A stretch of DNA of 64,000 nucleotides from Micrasema longulum (Eukaryota > Arthropoda > Insecta > Trichoptera > Brachycentridae): the NCBI GenBank assembly GCA_022494885.1, contig JAGVSM010001398.1:19986-83985 (forward strand), given 5' to 3'. This document shows positions 51,286-62,128 of this stretch, piece by piece. The translations under genes and the position numbers were made by a program. Below the pieces are notes generated by a model. That model saw nothing but the letters and a program-made list of their open reading frames with translations. It was not told where the DNA came from and searched no databases. Position 1 is the stretch's first letter. Every line of letters begins with the position of its first letter.

Positions 51286-51780
51286 AGCTTACTAATATTA
51301 TACATGTGAAATTGTGTTTGTCTGTTGGTTTGTGTTTCTTTCACGTCCCAACGGAGCCACGGACTGTAGCGATTTTTGCATAGGGATAGCCGGAAAGATG
51401 AGAAGTAAAATAAGCTACTTATTTTTCATTCCGAAAGTACAATAAAGAATTAACAATACATCATCAATGATCAACACTATTTTGAAAGTGAGTAGGCGGT
51501 AAGATGGGATGTCAAACTGAATTGATTAGAAATGAATTCTTTAAATTTCTATAATTGACTTGCTTTATCTATGGTTAGTTTGGTTTGCTTTTAGTTTTAG
51601 TTTTGTAGTAGGATTTTGAATTTGTGAACAGAATAACGATGCTACGTCGCGTGGCTATAAACTAACTAAATGTCGTATTTTTATCATAGCGATAGTTGGA
51701 GAACTGGCAATCGATACTAGCTACTTTCTATTCCGAAAAAATATATAATTTCATCGGGAAAATTCTAATTAATTACCTAA
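51286..51780 (+). mobile_element. Helitron remnant
   Basis: TTACTAATATTATACATGTG, GTGTTTCTTTCACGTCCCAA and TGCATAGGGATAGCCGGAAA match the 5' part of 55973-56290. A second CATAGCGATAGTTGGAGAAC block near 51690 matches 56222. No intact 3' CTAG end was found. Confidence 0.55.
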
Positions 51781-52380
51781 AAGCTAGTTATAATTATAAA
51801 TTGTTGTTTATGTTTGTTGTCTAATATGTCTTTTAATAAAAAAAACAATTAGAATGTGTTTACTTATTTATTTATTTTCAGTTTATCCGATATTTACTTT
51901 ACTTTGAGTTCTATTCTGCGTTCTTTTTATGTTTAATTAGTTGTGAATCCAACTGTGTCGAATGAAAGGTTATATAGTAAAATATTTCGTGTATTGATAT
52001 TTAATATATTTATTAATTTTTCAAAATTACACTCGTTTAAACATTAATGAACTTATTAAGGCTTTAGGCTGTGCCCGTATCAAACCATAATAATTAACAA
52101 TAAAAAACTACATAGTAAAATCAATCAAATTAAATTATAATGAAATGTGATGCAATACAATAACAATCCATAAAAATTAAAGTATACATTTTTAATAATA
52201 AAATTCCAAGGAAAACAATGTAAAAAAATAATTAGATATAAATATTAAAATACAAATTATACATAATCAAATATACAAAATAATAGTATCATTGGAATCG
52301 ATGGATAAAAATGTAAAAACATAATTGAAGTGATAATTGAAATATGGTTTCTAGAAACTCACTCTATACCTATATTTTTA
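51781..52380. other. No gene seen
   Basis: Very AT-rich; nothing supportable. A LINE-like 3' UTR is possible but no end is recognisable. Confidence 0.35.
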
Positions 52381-52383
52381 ATA

Positions 52384-52660
52384 CACTCATCTCTTTATTT
52401 TTATTTTTATACTAACTATACTTCTTAACACTGTTCTTATATTTTATTTATTTATATATATATTTTTTTAAATTTATGTTGTTTATGTACTCATCTTCTT
52501 TTTTGTATACCAACTTTACTTCTAAACACTGTTCTATCTTTTGTTGCTTTATATTGTATTTTTTTAATTTAATGTTGTTAATATATTCATATTTTATATA
52601 ACTTTCATGTATGTAAAAGCCGTATGGGCGTGAAAAATTAATAAAATATATTTTTTTTAA
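52384..52660 (+). repeat. Imperfect tandem repeat, about 100-bp unit, LINE-like 3' end
   Basis: ACTCATCTCTTTATTTTTAT...CTTAACACTGTTCTTAT (52384-52489) is followed by ACTCATCTTCTTTTTTGTAT...CTAAACACTGTTCTAT (52490-52585). It then continues to AAAAGCCGTATGGGCGTGAA and an AATAAAATATA end. A LINE 3' UTR with an internal duplication is the likely explanation. Confidence 0.5.
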
Positions 52661-53050
52661 TACTGCAGTAAGAAATAAGAGTAATAAATAAAATGATACA
52701 AAAATACATATGAAAAAAACATAAAAATATCAAGATATATAAAAAGCAAATAAAAGTATGGAAGGAAAGCAGATATTACGTTCGTCATTCTTACCAAAAC
52801 ACGGGAAAGTGGTTACTTAGCATTTTCAAGATAATATGTAAATTTTACGATAACCCTGTTAATAAAAAAACACAGATAAAATGCCTCCGACATTTGTATT
52901 TCATCGATTAAAATGAGTAATGACTGCGCATAGCTGTTTTTTAATAAGTTAAATATTTTAATCTTGTTCTCAGTTCTACAAAATGGTGACAGGTCGGTGT
53001 ACATTATGCTAGTGTTGTTATTTCGCAATCCTAACGGAAACTTGTTTAGT
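52661..53050 (-). pseudogene. Possible LINE ORF2 tail
   Basis: The reverse strand reads FPLGLRNNNTSIMYTDLSPF and CRTENKIKIFNLLKNSYAQS, vaguely similar to LINE C-termini such as LINE-M (VPIRLRNNN). Weak evidence; it could be coincidental. Confidence 0.3.
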
Positions 53051-53756
53051 TGTTTGAACGATTCAATCTGCTCTTTGCCATGTTCCTAACCAGCTACGAC
53101 ACCGGGATAAGGTCTCGTGATTTTTTAAAGTACTATTTTAAATATCGCCGTTTCTCTCTGTGTTCTACTTTGAACAATATAATTCGATAGTGTTGCAATA
53201 TGCGTGATAAGTAGTTTCATTCAATGATCGAATCGGACTTTTACCGTTTCGCTACAGTCTGAGACTGAGATCAGGTTTGTGTATTTGTGGACCATTTCTC
53301 GCTACCGAGCGATTACCATAAATTGAATGCAGTGATTTATCAATGTAAATGAATGTAATTAATATTAATTCGCGTATTATTTATGTACGTTTAATAGTTA
53401 TGTTGAAATGACTACTGTTCGATATTCGTCTAAAGTCAATAGAATATTTACTAGCGACATATCGAAATCTTATCTTTCAATCTTAATCTTCTGTTCTGGC
53501 ATTGTTAAAAATATGTTTTCTCGTTTTTTTTATCATTAGATAATCGGATTATAACTTGTAATTTTCCACCGTTTATATTCGTATAAAGACCCGATAATCA
53601 GAAAGCATTTTTTAATAAACGTCTAGGAAAGAAAGTAATCGTCGCGTGTCTCAGATTCCGTATTCCAAATTGATTATCGACGCGCTTAAATGGTCAGAAG
53701 ACGAAATCGATTTCGATCCTAATAAGGTTACAATTTATTATTTACATTCTTTTCAG
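53051..53756. other. Region upstream of the gene exon
   Basis: Repeat-poor compared with its surroundings, consistent with promoter or 5' intron sequence. No convincing TATA box or core promoter was identified. It ends at a candidate splice acceptor (53756). Confidence 0.4.
53735..53756 (+). promoter_or_regulatory. Candidate 3' splice site of a 5'-UTR intron
   Basis: TTTACATTCTTTTCAG is a pyrimidine-rich tract ending in CAG at 53756. A CTAAT branch-point-like pentamer lies at about 53719-53723. If used, the exon carrying the start codon would run from 53757 to 54549. RNA evidence would settle it. Confidence 0.45.
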
Positions 53757-53992
53757 TCGCGAGTTCGTTGAAATAAAATCGTCTTCACTCTTTCAATAGA
53801 CGTACCGCTTAATTGTTATCGTAGTTCTACGTTCCCGATAAATTAAACCGAGTGATTTGTGAAGTGATGGCGTCCAAAGGTTGGCTTTTTAAAATGTGCA
53901 CGCCGTAACAATTCAGTGAGAAAAAAATACCAGCGTAAATAAAAGAGAATGATAAAAGTGTTCACCGGTTTCGAATAAGTGAAGTTCGCAAG

Positions 53993-54549
53993 ATGGATAC
54001 AGATACTATGGTGTCGAACAACCTCGCTCTGTCGAGCGGGTTGTACAAGTACAAGAAGAGCGCCCAGAAGAAGGGGTTCGGCTCGATCCCCACTCTCGTG
54101 GAGAGCGTAGTCTTCGAGCACCCGGTCGAGGATCTGGAGGGGGAAGGTGACCACGTCCACGAGTATGAGGATATCGTGACGACGCGGCCGCCGGAAACCA
54201 AAGGCAGGAGAAACTCCCTCGGGGTTTTGCCCAAAACGAGGAGGGGCTCTCTGGGCCTGTCCTCGTTCCTCGGCCTGAAGAACCGGCCCGACCCCAGTCC
54301 GGGAAGAGACGGGAGCTACGTCAAGAACGAGGATATCGACGTCCCCGCCTTGCCCCCGAGGAGGTCGTCCATCGCCGTTCTTCCCAGCGAAAACAAGGGA
54401 CGCAGGAAGTCTTGGGCCACCCGTCTCCAGGTGGAGAGAAAGAGGCTGCACTCGGGGGAAGACGACGACGCGATTCCCATCAACAAGTCGAACGGGAGAA
54501 GGCCCTCCTGGTGGAACATTCTGGTACCGGAAAACATCCTGAAATCTAG
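53993..54549 (+). CDS. First coding exon of an unidentified host gene, RRxS-rich N-terminus
   Basis: The ATG at 53993 (context CGCAAGATGG) is the first in frame after a TAA at 53936-53938. The exon ends AG at 54549, followed by the donor GTGAGA; the last codon is split after two bases. It encodes 185 full residues, starting MDTDTMVSNN. There is no signal peptide or membrane segment. Five RRxS motifs (RRNS 72-75, RRGS 83-86, RRSS 123-126, RRKS 137-140, RRPS 169-172) match the protein kinase A consensus. Two sit in a repeated KGRRxS/VLP context. Acidic stretches (46-60, 155-159) alternate with basic ones, and the end is WWNILVPENIL. It looks like a disordered, phosphorylatable cytoplasmic N-terminus, perhaps of a channel or transporter, but I do not recognise the family. 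It is sharply G+C-rich against AT-rich surroundings. Downstream exons are not visible, so the first intron probably extends beyond the window. Confidence 0.8.
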
Positions 54550-55465
54550 GTGAGAATACATTCATGATTCGACTGTTTGATTGAGCTTTTGTTTTTGGTT
54601 TGATTAATCGAGTGTGTGAATGCTTACTAAGAGGTATTTGAGACTTATTGTTGTAGCGTTCAAACAAGGAAGAGATTTTTTTCAATTCGTAATAATGTAT
54701 CTGTACAGGTACTTATGTACTTTACTTATTCAATTCGAATACTTAATAATATTGCCTATAATTTAACCTTCAGGAACAAAAGCAACGGATGTACCAATTT
54801 GCAATTTAAATTATAGACCACATACACTACAAATCCGATGTATATCGTACATATGTACATAGCACGTAGAAATATGAGTATTTTACTCACGTCATATTAA
54901 TATTCAATACGTGTGATTGCTTTTTTGGGTTTTTCGTAAATTAACCGATGTTCGTATGTATTGTACTCAGATGAAATTAATCGATACACCACATGAGTGC
55001 TAATTAGTAACCTTGTACGTTCTTTAAAATTGGATAATAAATATTCGAATCGAATCTCAGTTTTTATAATATTATGATACCAATTACTCAATCAGTTTAT
55101 TCATTATGTTCAAGTCGCACTATGATAAGATTTGAATGTGATAAGGTGTATTTCTTTAACCGTGACAAGGCATCGGAACTAATAAATTAAGCTTAGGTTT
55201 TCTTTGGCTCCGGAGTCTCTCGCTTCATTTAGACCGAATAATTAGTTGGAAATGAGGAAACGATTCCGATTATTGACGGTTGAGTAAATATGTAACTAAT
55301 ATCGTCGAGTCGCGTCGGCTTACTGCATGAAATCGCCAAGTGATCATTCGGTGAAAATTGAGTTTTGTACTTATCGATTGGGAAAATTTAAATCACCAAG
55401 TGTCTAAAATCAGTGTTGTAATATGGCACACACAAAATTTACTATTTTGTATGCAATAGGCAATG
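54550..55465 (+). other. Start of a long intron
   Basis: Begins with the donor GTGAGAATAC at 54550. No branch point, acceptor or exon was recognised. Composition returns abruptly to AT-rich, with no repeat recognised until LINE-N at 55470. The intron appears to run at least to the window end. Confidence 0.55.
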
Positions 55466-55469
55466 AAAA

Positions 55470-55748
55470 AAAAATGTAGTTAGCGTGGACATAATACGAG
55501 AATATCAGTAAAATATCATAGACAACTTTCTAAAACAAGACAATGACAGTCGAGACTAATAAACCAGGGACTTAAATTATACAATAAACTACCAGACAAA
55601 ATTAAATAAAAGACTCAGACAAACTTTTCAAAAGATGTAAACAATATTATTTTGAACAACAGAGTATGAATAAAAAATTTGTATATTATTTTTGAAAAAT
55701 GAATATAATAATCCGTAAGGGTTAATAAATAAATTTTCAAATAAAAAA
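55470..55748 (+). pseudogene. LINE-N 3' end, uninterrupted copy
   Basis: GACATAATACGAGAATATCA, CAGTCGAGACTAATAAACCA, CAATAAACTACCAGAC, AACAACAGAGTATGAATA, ATCCGTAAGGGTTAATAAAT and an A-rich tail (AAATAAAAAAAATAAAAAAT). This copy shows the sequence across the site where LINE-O sits in the 18170-19758 copy. Confidence 0.75.
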
Positions 55749-55972
55749 AATAAAAAATTAAATATTTTCGGATTTGATAAAAAAATATATAATTATAATG
55801 AATAAGGTGTCTCTCGACATTGCAATTAAAAATAATTTTATATTTAATCTTATTAGTATATTCTACATATTTCTCAAAGTTAAAAGGTCGTCCACCCTCT
55901 TTTTTCCCCTCTATAAATAAATATTGTTATTTGCTTATCCCTAAATGAGTTTTTCCAAACACACCAAGGGAA

Positions 55973-56290
55973 TCTGTACTAATATTATAAATGCGAAAGT
56001 GTGTTTGTCTGTTTGTGTTTCTTTCACGTCGCAATGGAGGGTCCGATCGACGTGATTTTTTGCATAGGGATAGCCGAAGCGCTGACAAGAGTCATGGACT
56101 TTTTTCCATTCCGAAAAAAATCTTACTCACTCGGGAAAATCGTAAGTTAAAAAATGAATTATTATTAAAACAGAAAAACGATGCTACGCCCCCATAGACT
56201 ATCGGATCGTCGTGTTTTTTCCATAGCAATAGTTGGTTTGCAATCAAAACAGGCTACTTTTTATCTCGAAAGTAGATACTAACTTCCTAA
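55973..56290 (+). mobile_element. Helitron 5' part
   Basis: Starts TCTGTACTAATATTATAAAT after an A, as expected for Helitron 5' ends (TC after A). GTGTTTCTTTCACGTCGCAA, TGCATAGGGATAGCCGAAGC and CATAGCAATAGTTGGTTTGC are family blocks shared with 51286-51780. The 3' hairpin and CTAG end are missing. The 68-codon frame is not a gene. Confidence 0.65.
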
Positions 56291-56740
56291 ATAAAATACA
56301 AATAAATGCGGGATTGAGAACACTCAGACATCGGGAAATATTTAAACCGCCTTTGTTTTCAAATAATGCTACACACCCCACACCTATAGCCCGCATGTGT
56401 CGGGAACATAATATATACTGCTGAAACAATAAAATTGACATTTTTCATGATACTCTCTCAGCTTTTTCGAATAATCTCTTAGGAATAAATTTTATTTAAT
56501 AAGTACACACGTACAACTTAATTTTTATTGCGTTGTATCCTGAAAAAAAAATTTAAAAAATATTCAAAAATATGTATTACATCTTAATATATAAATCTAT
56601 TTTGTGTAATTCTATAATTGAAGATATATATGCTGAGGAATGCTTTCAAATTGTATGTTTTCTAGTATGTATCTTTGTTGAATCCTAATAAAATAAAATA
56701 AAAAATGAAAGAATGTACAATTTCATTAAATAAATTCTTA
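56291..56740. other. No gene seen
   Basis: 56330-56430 has a short LINE-like reading (QINAGLRTLRHREIFKPPLF, IARMCREHNIYC), perhaps an ORF2 tail remnant. AT-rich elsewhere, ending in a LINE-like CCTAATAAAATAAAATAAA tail at about 56685-56703. Confidence 0.35.
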
Positions 56741-56992
56741 GTCTGCCTCGTGGTGTAATCGTCAGCGCATTTTCCTACCATGCAAGAGATCATCGGTTCG
56801 ATTCTCGGCATAGTTGACACGAAATATTTATTTCAAAGGGTGTTTTTACACCATAATACTTGACAATCCCTGGACTGGGACCTGAAGCGTAAGATTTATC
56901 AGCTTATCTTCATGTAGCAAAAAATGATCAGTAGGAGCTGCGATTGGTGTACCAATGCAGTGTCCTATGCACCTATGACAATGATGACGATA
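56741..56992 (+). mobile_element. SINE-A, full length
   Basis: Head GTCTGCCTCGTGGTGTAATC (A box at TGGTGTAATCGTC), B box GGTTCGATTCTC, body TTTCAAAGGGTGTTTTTACA, ACTGGGACCTGAAGCGTAAG, TCTTCATGTAGC, GATTGGTGTACCAATGCAG, tail ACAATGATGACGAT. The best reference copy for the family in the window. Confidence 0.85.
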
Positions 56993-57073
56993 AAATTCTT
57001 TGTTAAACGACAAAACTAATTAGTTAGCTAATTTCTCCCTAATACCAGGCAAACGAAGACGGGTAAAATCTAA

Positions 57074-57701
57074 TCTTTATATATATAATTCCTCTGTACG
57101 TGTGATGTCACCGAACTCCTAAACGGCTTAACCGATTTACGTGCGATTTTCAGAGAAATATAGATCTTTGCGCTGTGCGTGTTCGTAGGTATTAAAATCT
57201 TCAATCTAATTTGTAAAAAAATAAGTAAGGAGCATTAATGTTGAATTTATCGATCTACCTGGGTTGCATTCGATGAGAATGCATTTACAAAAAAATTGAA
57301 AGATATTGTTTTTTTTTCTGTATAAAAAAAGTTTGTTTTTGAATGTTTACAAACAACATTTGTTTTTTGTGGATCTCAATCAGATTCTTTCCTTAAATTC
57401 CTTATAATTTCTACCCATTTTTTTCTTTTTACTGGATTTTTGGTAATACTAAATAATATTAACTCGCATCAAATACATTTTTGAAAATCGCATTCATGAA
57501 TAAAGTAAAACCCTGTTCTAGAGAAGAGCCGAGTTTGACGTTTACAAAAATAATTAAATATTTGAAAATGAATTATTTTATGTTTTGGAATTCAACCATA
57601 AACAAGAACCTAGGTACCTACTTATCAATGAAAAGTCTTTTTCCAAACTAATAGCAGGCAAGCTAACGTTCGGGCAGGACAACGTCTGTTGGGTCCGCTA
57701 G
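57074..57701 (+). mobile_element. Non-autonomous Helitron, both ends present
   Basis: Starts TCTTTATATATATAATTCCT directly after A and ends CTAG directly before T. The terminal hairpin is GGACAACGTC...GTTGGGTCC, followed by GCTAG. A/T insertion, TC start and CTRR end with a subterminal hairpin are the Helitron hallmarks. CGAACTCCTAAACGGCTTAA and CCGATTTACGTGCGATTTTC are common to this class. No Rep/helicase coding. Confidence 0.8.
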
Positions 57702-58135
57702 TATTGTATAAAATTCTGAATAGTTTGTTTACTAAATAAATAACAATTATAATAATGTACAATAAAATTAGTATTTATTACTTGAGTTGGGAGCGTCTTT
57801 CAGCAATCCCTGACTGCGATAGTACCGTTTAACAAACACAGTAATTAATTAATAACAATTAGACTATATCTGTCCTGTAACAGCTGGTCTTTACTTCACA
57901 AGATCGCTCGCAATTGTTCCATTAGACTATTTCCATTTAACCTTAAGCCTCTTGTTTTTCCCTGCTAATTATTTCTACTGGTACCGACTGGATACCTACT
58001 ACGTAAATACTAGATACCGACTACTGACACACATAATATATACTCCTAATAATAGCTGCCATCCGACTTAAATACTTCTTTAAGGGCCTTACCTAATAGA
58101 TTTCCTTATACCAGGTTTACATTAAGAAATAACTA
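57702..58135. other. No gene seen
   Basis: AT-rich; no recognisable element. Confidence 0.35.
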
Positions 58136-58139
58136 AACT

Positions 58140-58262
58140 CGGTTTATTTATTTATTTAATGCAAAAAATACACAATTTTACATAGACACAATTGTATGTT
58201 TTTTATGTCCCGACTTGTTGGAAAATTCCGTGTTAAGTCGTGACTCTTCGATATATAAATCA
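58140..58262 (-). repeat. LINE 3' end, GAGTCCCGACTTAACACGG family
   Basis: Reverse complement of 10795-10935: GAAAATTCCGTGTTAAGTCG and TTTATGTCCCGACTTGTTGG, with a TTTATTTATTTATTTAATGC tail at the left. Confidence 0.6.
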
Positions 58263-58379
58263 AAAATATTTATTTGCATATTAAAACAATATACAAGTAA
58301 TCAAAACAATATGCAAAATAATCAAAACAACATACAAAATAATAATAGAAAAATATAAGGCGTATAATAAAAATATATA

Positions 58380-58540
58380 GGCGGCCTCCGTGGTGTAGTG
58401 GTCAAGACGCTTGACTCATACACGAAAGGTTCCGGGTTCGATTCCCGGTGAGAACACAAAAATTAAAATGTGATTTTTCTCAAACCTGGGTGTTCTGTGA
58501 TGTAATTCACCACTGAATTTGGGCCTCCTGGCCTGTTGTG
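58380..58540 (+). mobile_element. SINE-B copy 3, full length
   Basis: Head GGCGGCCTCCGTGGTGTAGT with A box TGGTGTAGTGG, GTCAAGACGCTTGACTCATA, B box GGTTCGATTCCCGGTGAG, body AAAATGTGATTTTTCTCAAA and 3' end GGGCCTCCTGGCCTGTTGTG. The reference copy of the family. Confidence 0.85.
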
Positions 58541-58639
58541 TAGAAAATTGAGAAAATGTAGAAAATTTATATAATAATACGTATGACAGTGATGATATAC
58601 ACATATACGATATACGTATATGGATAATAATGAAAACAG

Positions 58640-59260
58640 CAGCGATGTTATGTATTTATTCCCGAAGCAATCTCATACAGTGGTTTGTACCCCTCGATTC
58701 AATCCAATTATGGATCTTCATCTTAAATATAGACGTTGTTTTGGAGAACTTAATATGTTCGTCCAAGACGTTGAACACTCTTGGAGCTATATATGAAAAG
58801 TGTCTCCGAGCAAACATCGTACGTGTTCTTGGTATTAAGAAGTTTAGGTTCCGCGAAAACCTCGTACGGGCATTCTGTTGGCAGTTGGGACCTCCTTTCG
58901 TAGTCGCCTGACCGGAAAATTGTCAATACATTCTTGATATAGATTTGACGAATATCAAGAACTTTTAACAATTGAAATAATGGTTCAGATGGGTAGGTCG
59001 GAGGGCACCGAAGCATAACTCTAAGAATAAGTTTTTGCGTCTTGATTAGGGTTCATGACAATTGTCGAGTAACCTCCCCAGCCAATTATGCCATAAGCAG
59101 CCACCGATTGGAAAAGCGCAAAGTAGACATTTTTAAGAGTGCAGGGTGTTTCTGAGTGAGCTAAAGACATGACACAGTGTTCTTAATCTAGATACCAGGG
59201 ACTGAACATGTGTCTCCCATCGCAAATTTCTGTCAATTACAATGTTTACAATGTTCAGTG
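58640..59260 (-). pseudogene. CR1-like LINE ORF2 fragment
   Basis: Reverse-strand pieces: RWETHVQSLVSRLRTLCHVF, LYFALFQSVAAYGIIGWGGY, MLRCPPTYPSEPLFQLLKVL, DIRQIYIKNVLTIFRSGDYE, spread over at least two frames. The 'YGI..WGG...' and 'LF...KVLDIRQIY' segments are the RT thumb/C-terminal part of CR1-type elements. Dead copy. Confidence 0.65.
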
Positions 59261-60005
59261 TACAAGGTTTAACTATTTATAACCGATATAAAAAAATGTT
59301 ACTTACAAAAATATTTAATTCTTAAAATAACAATTCACAGGTTATTTCATGCTTCATTTTTTTAAACAGTCAACACTGATATGTGCGCGTGCGCAGTAAC
59401 TTTTATAACAACACAAACAAACGTCAAAGTCAAATCGAGACTGCAGCTAGTGTAATGGAGAACACGGAGAAAACCGTTAGAAAAAGAAATTGTGTCGGAA
59501 AGAAGAGAAGAACGTAAACACAAGTTCTTAAGTTTATTTATCTCAATTAATTAAAACACATACAAACATATAACATTTCAGAAATTGTTTAAAATTGAAA
59601 AAGAATCTGATAAACTATCCATTTTGATTACCGAAAAATATGACTTTTGACAGATCGCGTACTTATGCCAGCGTTATACCACATAATGTGCAGGTATAAG
59701 TTTCCTATGGTCGCTATCCCAGATTTAAACAGAGTTTAACTCTATGCGAGGTTTATAAGTAATACTTTTTGCTATCCCATCATTATTCTACCACCATTCT
59801 GAAGCTTTACTTTATAAACGATTTATAAGTAAGGCCCTAATTGTTATTACCGTTGAATTTGGAAAACGATCTAATAGCGAAATATCACATTTTTTTTAGA
59901 TTTTTAAAGTAATAAAGACCTATAAAATAGTGTCCAGTAAAAAAATTTTTTTTTGCTAATTATTAGTAGCATAAAAAATACTTTTAAATTGTTAATTTTT
60001 AATTC
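59261..60005. other. No gene seen
   Basis: AT-rich with no recognised element or RNA gene. Confidence 0.35.
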
Positions 60006-60007
60006 CC

Positions 60008-60512
60008 GCAAAAACGGTCATTTCATTGGCCAGGCCCCTAATACGTCATGATTTATGTTTATTTGTTCGTGGCCATTGAAATATCTGTAGAACAATATCA
60101 CGAATCTTGACGTCACAACAGCAAAGGTCAAACACTTCGCGTTTTTCTACGAACGTATTTTTAGCAATTTATTTTTTACATTTATGTATGAAAACATCTC
60201 TCAACAATATCCACTTTGATTTTTGTAAGTACAATGAATTATTCTAAATCCATTTCATATATTTTTATCGGTATTCGTAGTATGTGATATTTCCCTATTC
60301 TCGTAAAAATGGTCATTCCATTGGCCACACTTCTAATACGTCACGATTCGTGCTAATTTTGAACTTTGTTCCTAACCGTTTATTTTTTTATAGAACATCG
60401 TCACCACAATTATCAAACATGTCGCATTTTTCTAGTAATTTTTAATTTTTATAGTTTTAAATGAAAATATTTCTTCACAATATCCGTATTGATTTTGAAA
60501 ATACAACTAATT
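60008..60512 (+). repeat. Two tandem diverged units, about 295-bp period
   Basis: ACGGTCATTTCATTGGCCAG, CCCCTAATACGTCATGATT ... CATCTCTCAACAATATCCAC (unit 1) is repeated as ATGGTCATTCCATTGGCCAC, TTCTAATACGTCACGATTCG ... TTTCTTCACAATATCCGTAT (unit 2, from about 60305). The piece in between (CTAAATCCATTTCATATATT) matches 33160-33185, and the unit start matches 32240-32290. Confidence 0.6.
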
Positions 60513-60836
60513 AAGGGCATTCGAAGCAAAGATAGCAAACTCCTCTTTTTTTCAAAAATAACAAAAACTGCTACACTAATGCCAAAGAGAGTATTCATAT
60601 AAGAAATGATATTTTCACTGAATTTAAACTTTAAGATACTCGTACTAATAAATTAGCTTTAATAGAAACATCAATTCAAAAAACTTTCTTAACATTCGTA
60701 TGGCACGGAAAATTTGAATATTTAAATCTCAAGCCTGTCATTGGTTGAATAAAATGGCTGATGGATATTGCTATGGTTGCTTGCAAACACTATTTTCAAA
60801 CCATCACTCTGATTAAACAGGGGTGAGTGGGTCTAC
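60513..60836. other. No gene seen
   Basis: AT-rich; no recognisable element. Confidence 0.35.
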
Positions 60837-60837
60837 C

Positions 60838-61428
60838 TATGGATGTAAAATTACGTAATTTTACCAAAAGGCGCGGTAAAATACCGTAAATTACGGTATT
60901 TTACCGTATTTTACGGTATTTTTCGGTAAGTAACGAATTTGGCGTACTAATTTTTATTTTTTAAATATATTACAAATACGAGTAGCTTTGTTTTAGGACA
61001 CTTTACATGACTGCGAAAACCAGGTCGTGATTAATACAAAAAACTGATTTTAAGCACCATTTTTTCAAAATCGCGGCATGACCGGTGGTCGTTTAAGGTC
61101 ACAAACTTAAGGTTTTACTTAAGACTATGTCCACTGATCCTGTTAAGTTTCAAAACATACCAACCTTTTTATTTAAAAAAAGCGAGTAAAGTACATACCG
61201 AATGACCTTGAACGTTCCATACTTCTAATAAATTTCGACAACCACCCGATGGTTTTGGTTCACCTGGTTTTCGCAGTCATGTAAAGTGTTCTAAAACAAA
61301 GCAACTCGTATTTGTAAAATCTTTGAAAAATAAACATTAGTACGTCAAATTCGTTTCTTACCGAAAAATTCCGTACTTTACCAAAATCTGGTAAAATACC
61401 GCGGTAATTTTACCGCCTTGCATCTCTA
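60838..61428. mobile_element. hAT-like foldback MITE (591 bp)
   Basis: Terminal inverted repeats of about 190 bp: the left begins TATGGATGTAAAATTACG; the right, reversed, begins TAGAGATGCAAGGCGGTAAA. Both contain TTTTCGGTAAG, AACGAATTTG, TACAAATACGAGT, CATGACTGCGAAAACCAGGT. The flanks GGTCTACC and GATCTACC are an 8-bp target duplication with one mismatch, as in hAT elements. Subterminal GGTAAAATACCG-type motifs repeat and are themselves palindromic. No coding frame. Confidence 0.8.
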
Positions 61429-61815
61429 GATCTACCTCGGACACTTGCAGTGGCTTGCAGAATAGTATTGCTGAAGTAATTTGATATTTAAAAAAGTAGA
61501 ATGCAATAACTTTTTAATTGAATTATGTCGACTGTATGATGGTGTTATCAGTAACTGTTATTGTTAGTTATCTCTAATATATTCGTACTACGCGCTGTCA
61601 TTTAATATCCCCAGTGAACATTTTTATTTGTTTTTGTAGCAAACATCATAAATTTTTATTACCGTAATTAACTATGATTACATACTCATTATTTTATCGG
61701 TAGCTTGTTGCAAGAGGAAAGCATAGCGTACCCATTTTCTACTTTTTAAATTTTTTATTTCAATGAGGATGTGGTTTGAAAAAAAGGTATTTTTTAATAG
61801 ATATCATTACCCTTT
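61429..61815. other. No gene seen
   Basis: AT-rich; no recognisable element. Confidence 0.35.
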
Positions 61816-61817
61816 TT

Positions 61818-62040
61818 TTAAATACAAATATTATTTTTACTAAAAACATTAAATTTGTTAAAACTTAACGATTGAAGAAAAATTACAGACCTTTTAAATT
61901 TATTCAAAATTGTAAATTTAATATGTGATTGCCCTGAACTATTATCTCTCATCAACTTCAGGGTGCCTGGAAGAATGACTAGACAGGTGCCACCGTTTTG
62001 TAGCAACAATTCACGGACAGTGTATACTTGTAATGCCGTA
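61818..62040 (-). repeat. Conserved 200-bp repeat, copy 2 (open frame)
   Basis: Reverse-strand frame: LLLQNGGTCLVILPGTLKLM, RDNSSGQSHIKFTILNKFKR, SVIFLQSLSFNKFNVF. Homologous to 37755-37955, which has two stops in the same frame. Probably a TE coding fragment of unrecognised family. Confidence 0.6.
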
Positions 62041-62128
62041 TAACCAAATGATCAGTATGACCAAGAAGACATTTTGGCACATTAAAATATTTTTTTTGAT
62101 CGAATAAAATTTTTAAACATAAAATATC

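Noticed and set aside
53961..53985. ACCGGTTTCGAA near the start codon as a hammerhead relic
   Set aside because: Only the GAAAC-CGGU half resembles the motif; there is no CUGANGA partner or stem II, so it is probably chance.
53843..54685. 280-codon open frame on the reverse strand across the gene exon
   Set aside because: It overlaps the G+C-rich exon in antisense. The forward frame has an upstream stop, good start context and a consensus splice donor. The reverse frame runs into flanking AT-rich DNA and shows low-complexity proline/arginine/glycine content typical of a shadow.
60008..60512. CRISPR-like or satellite array
   Set aside because: Only two diverged units of about 295 bp, with no short regular spacers; the sequence is also dispersed at 32240 and 33085.
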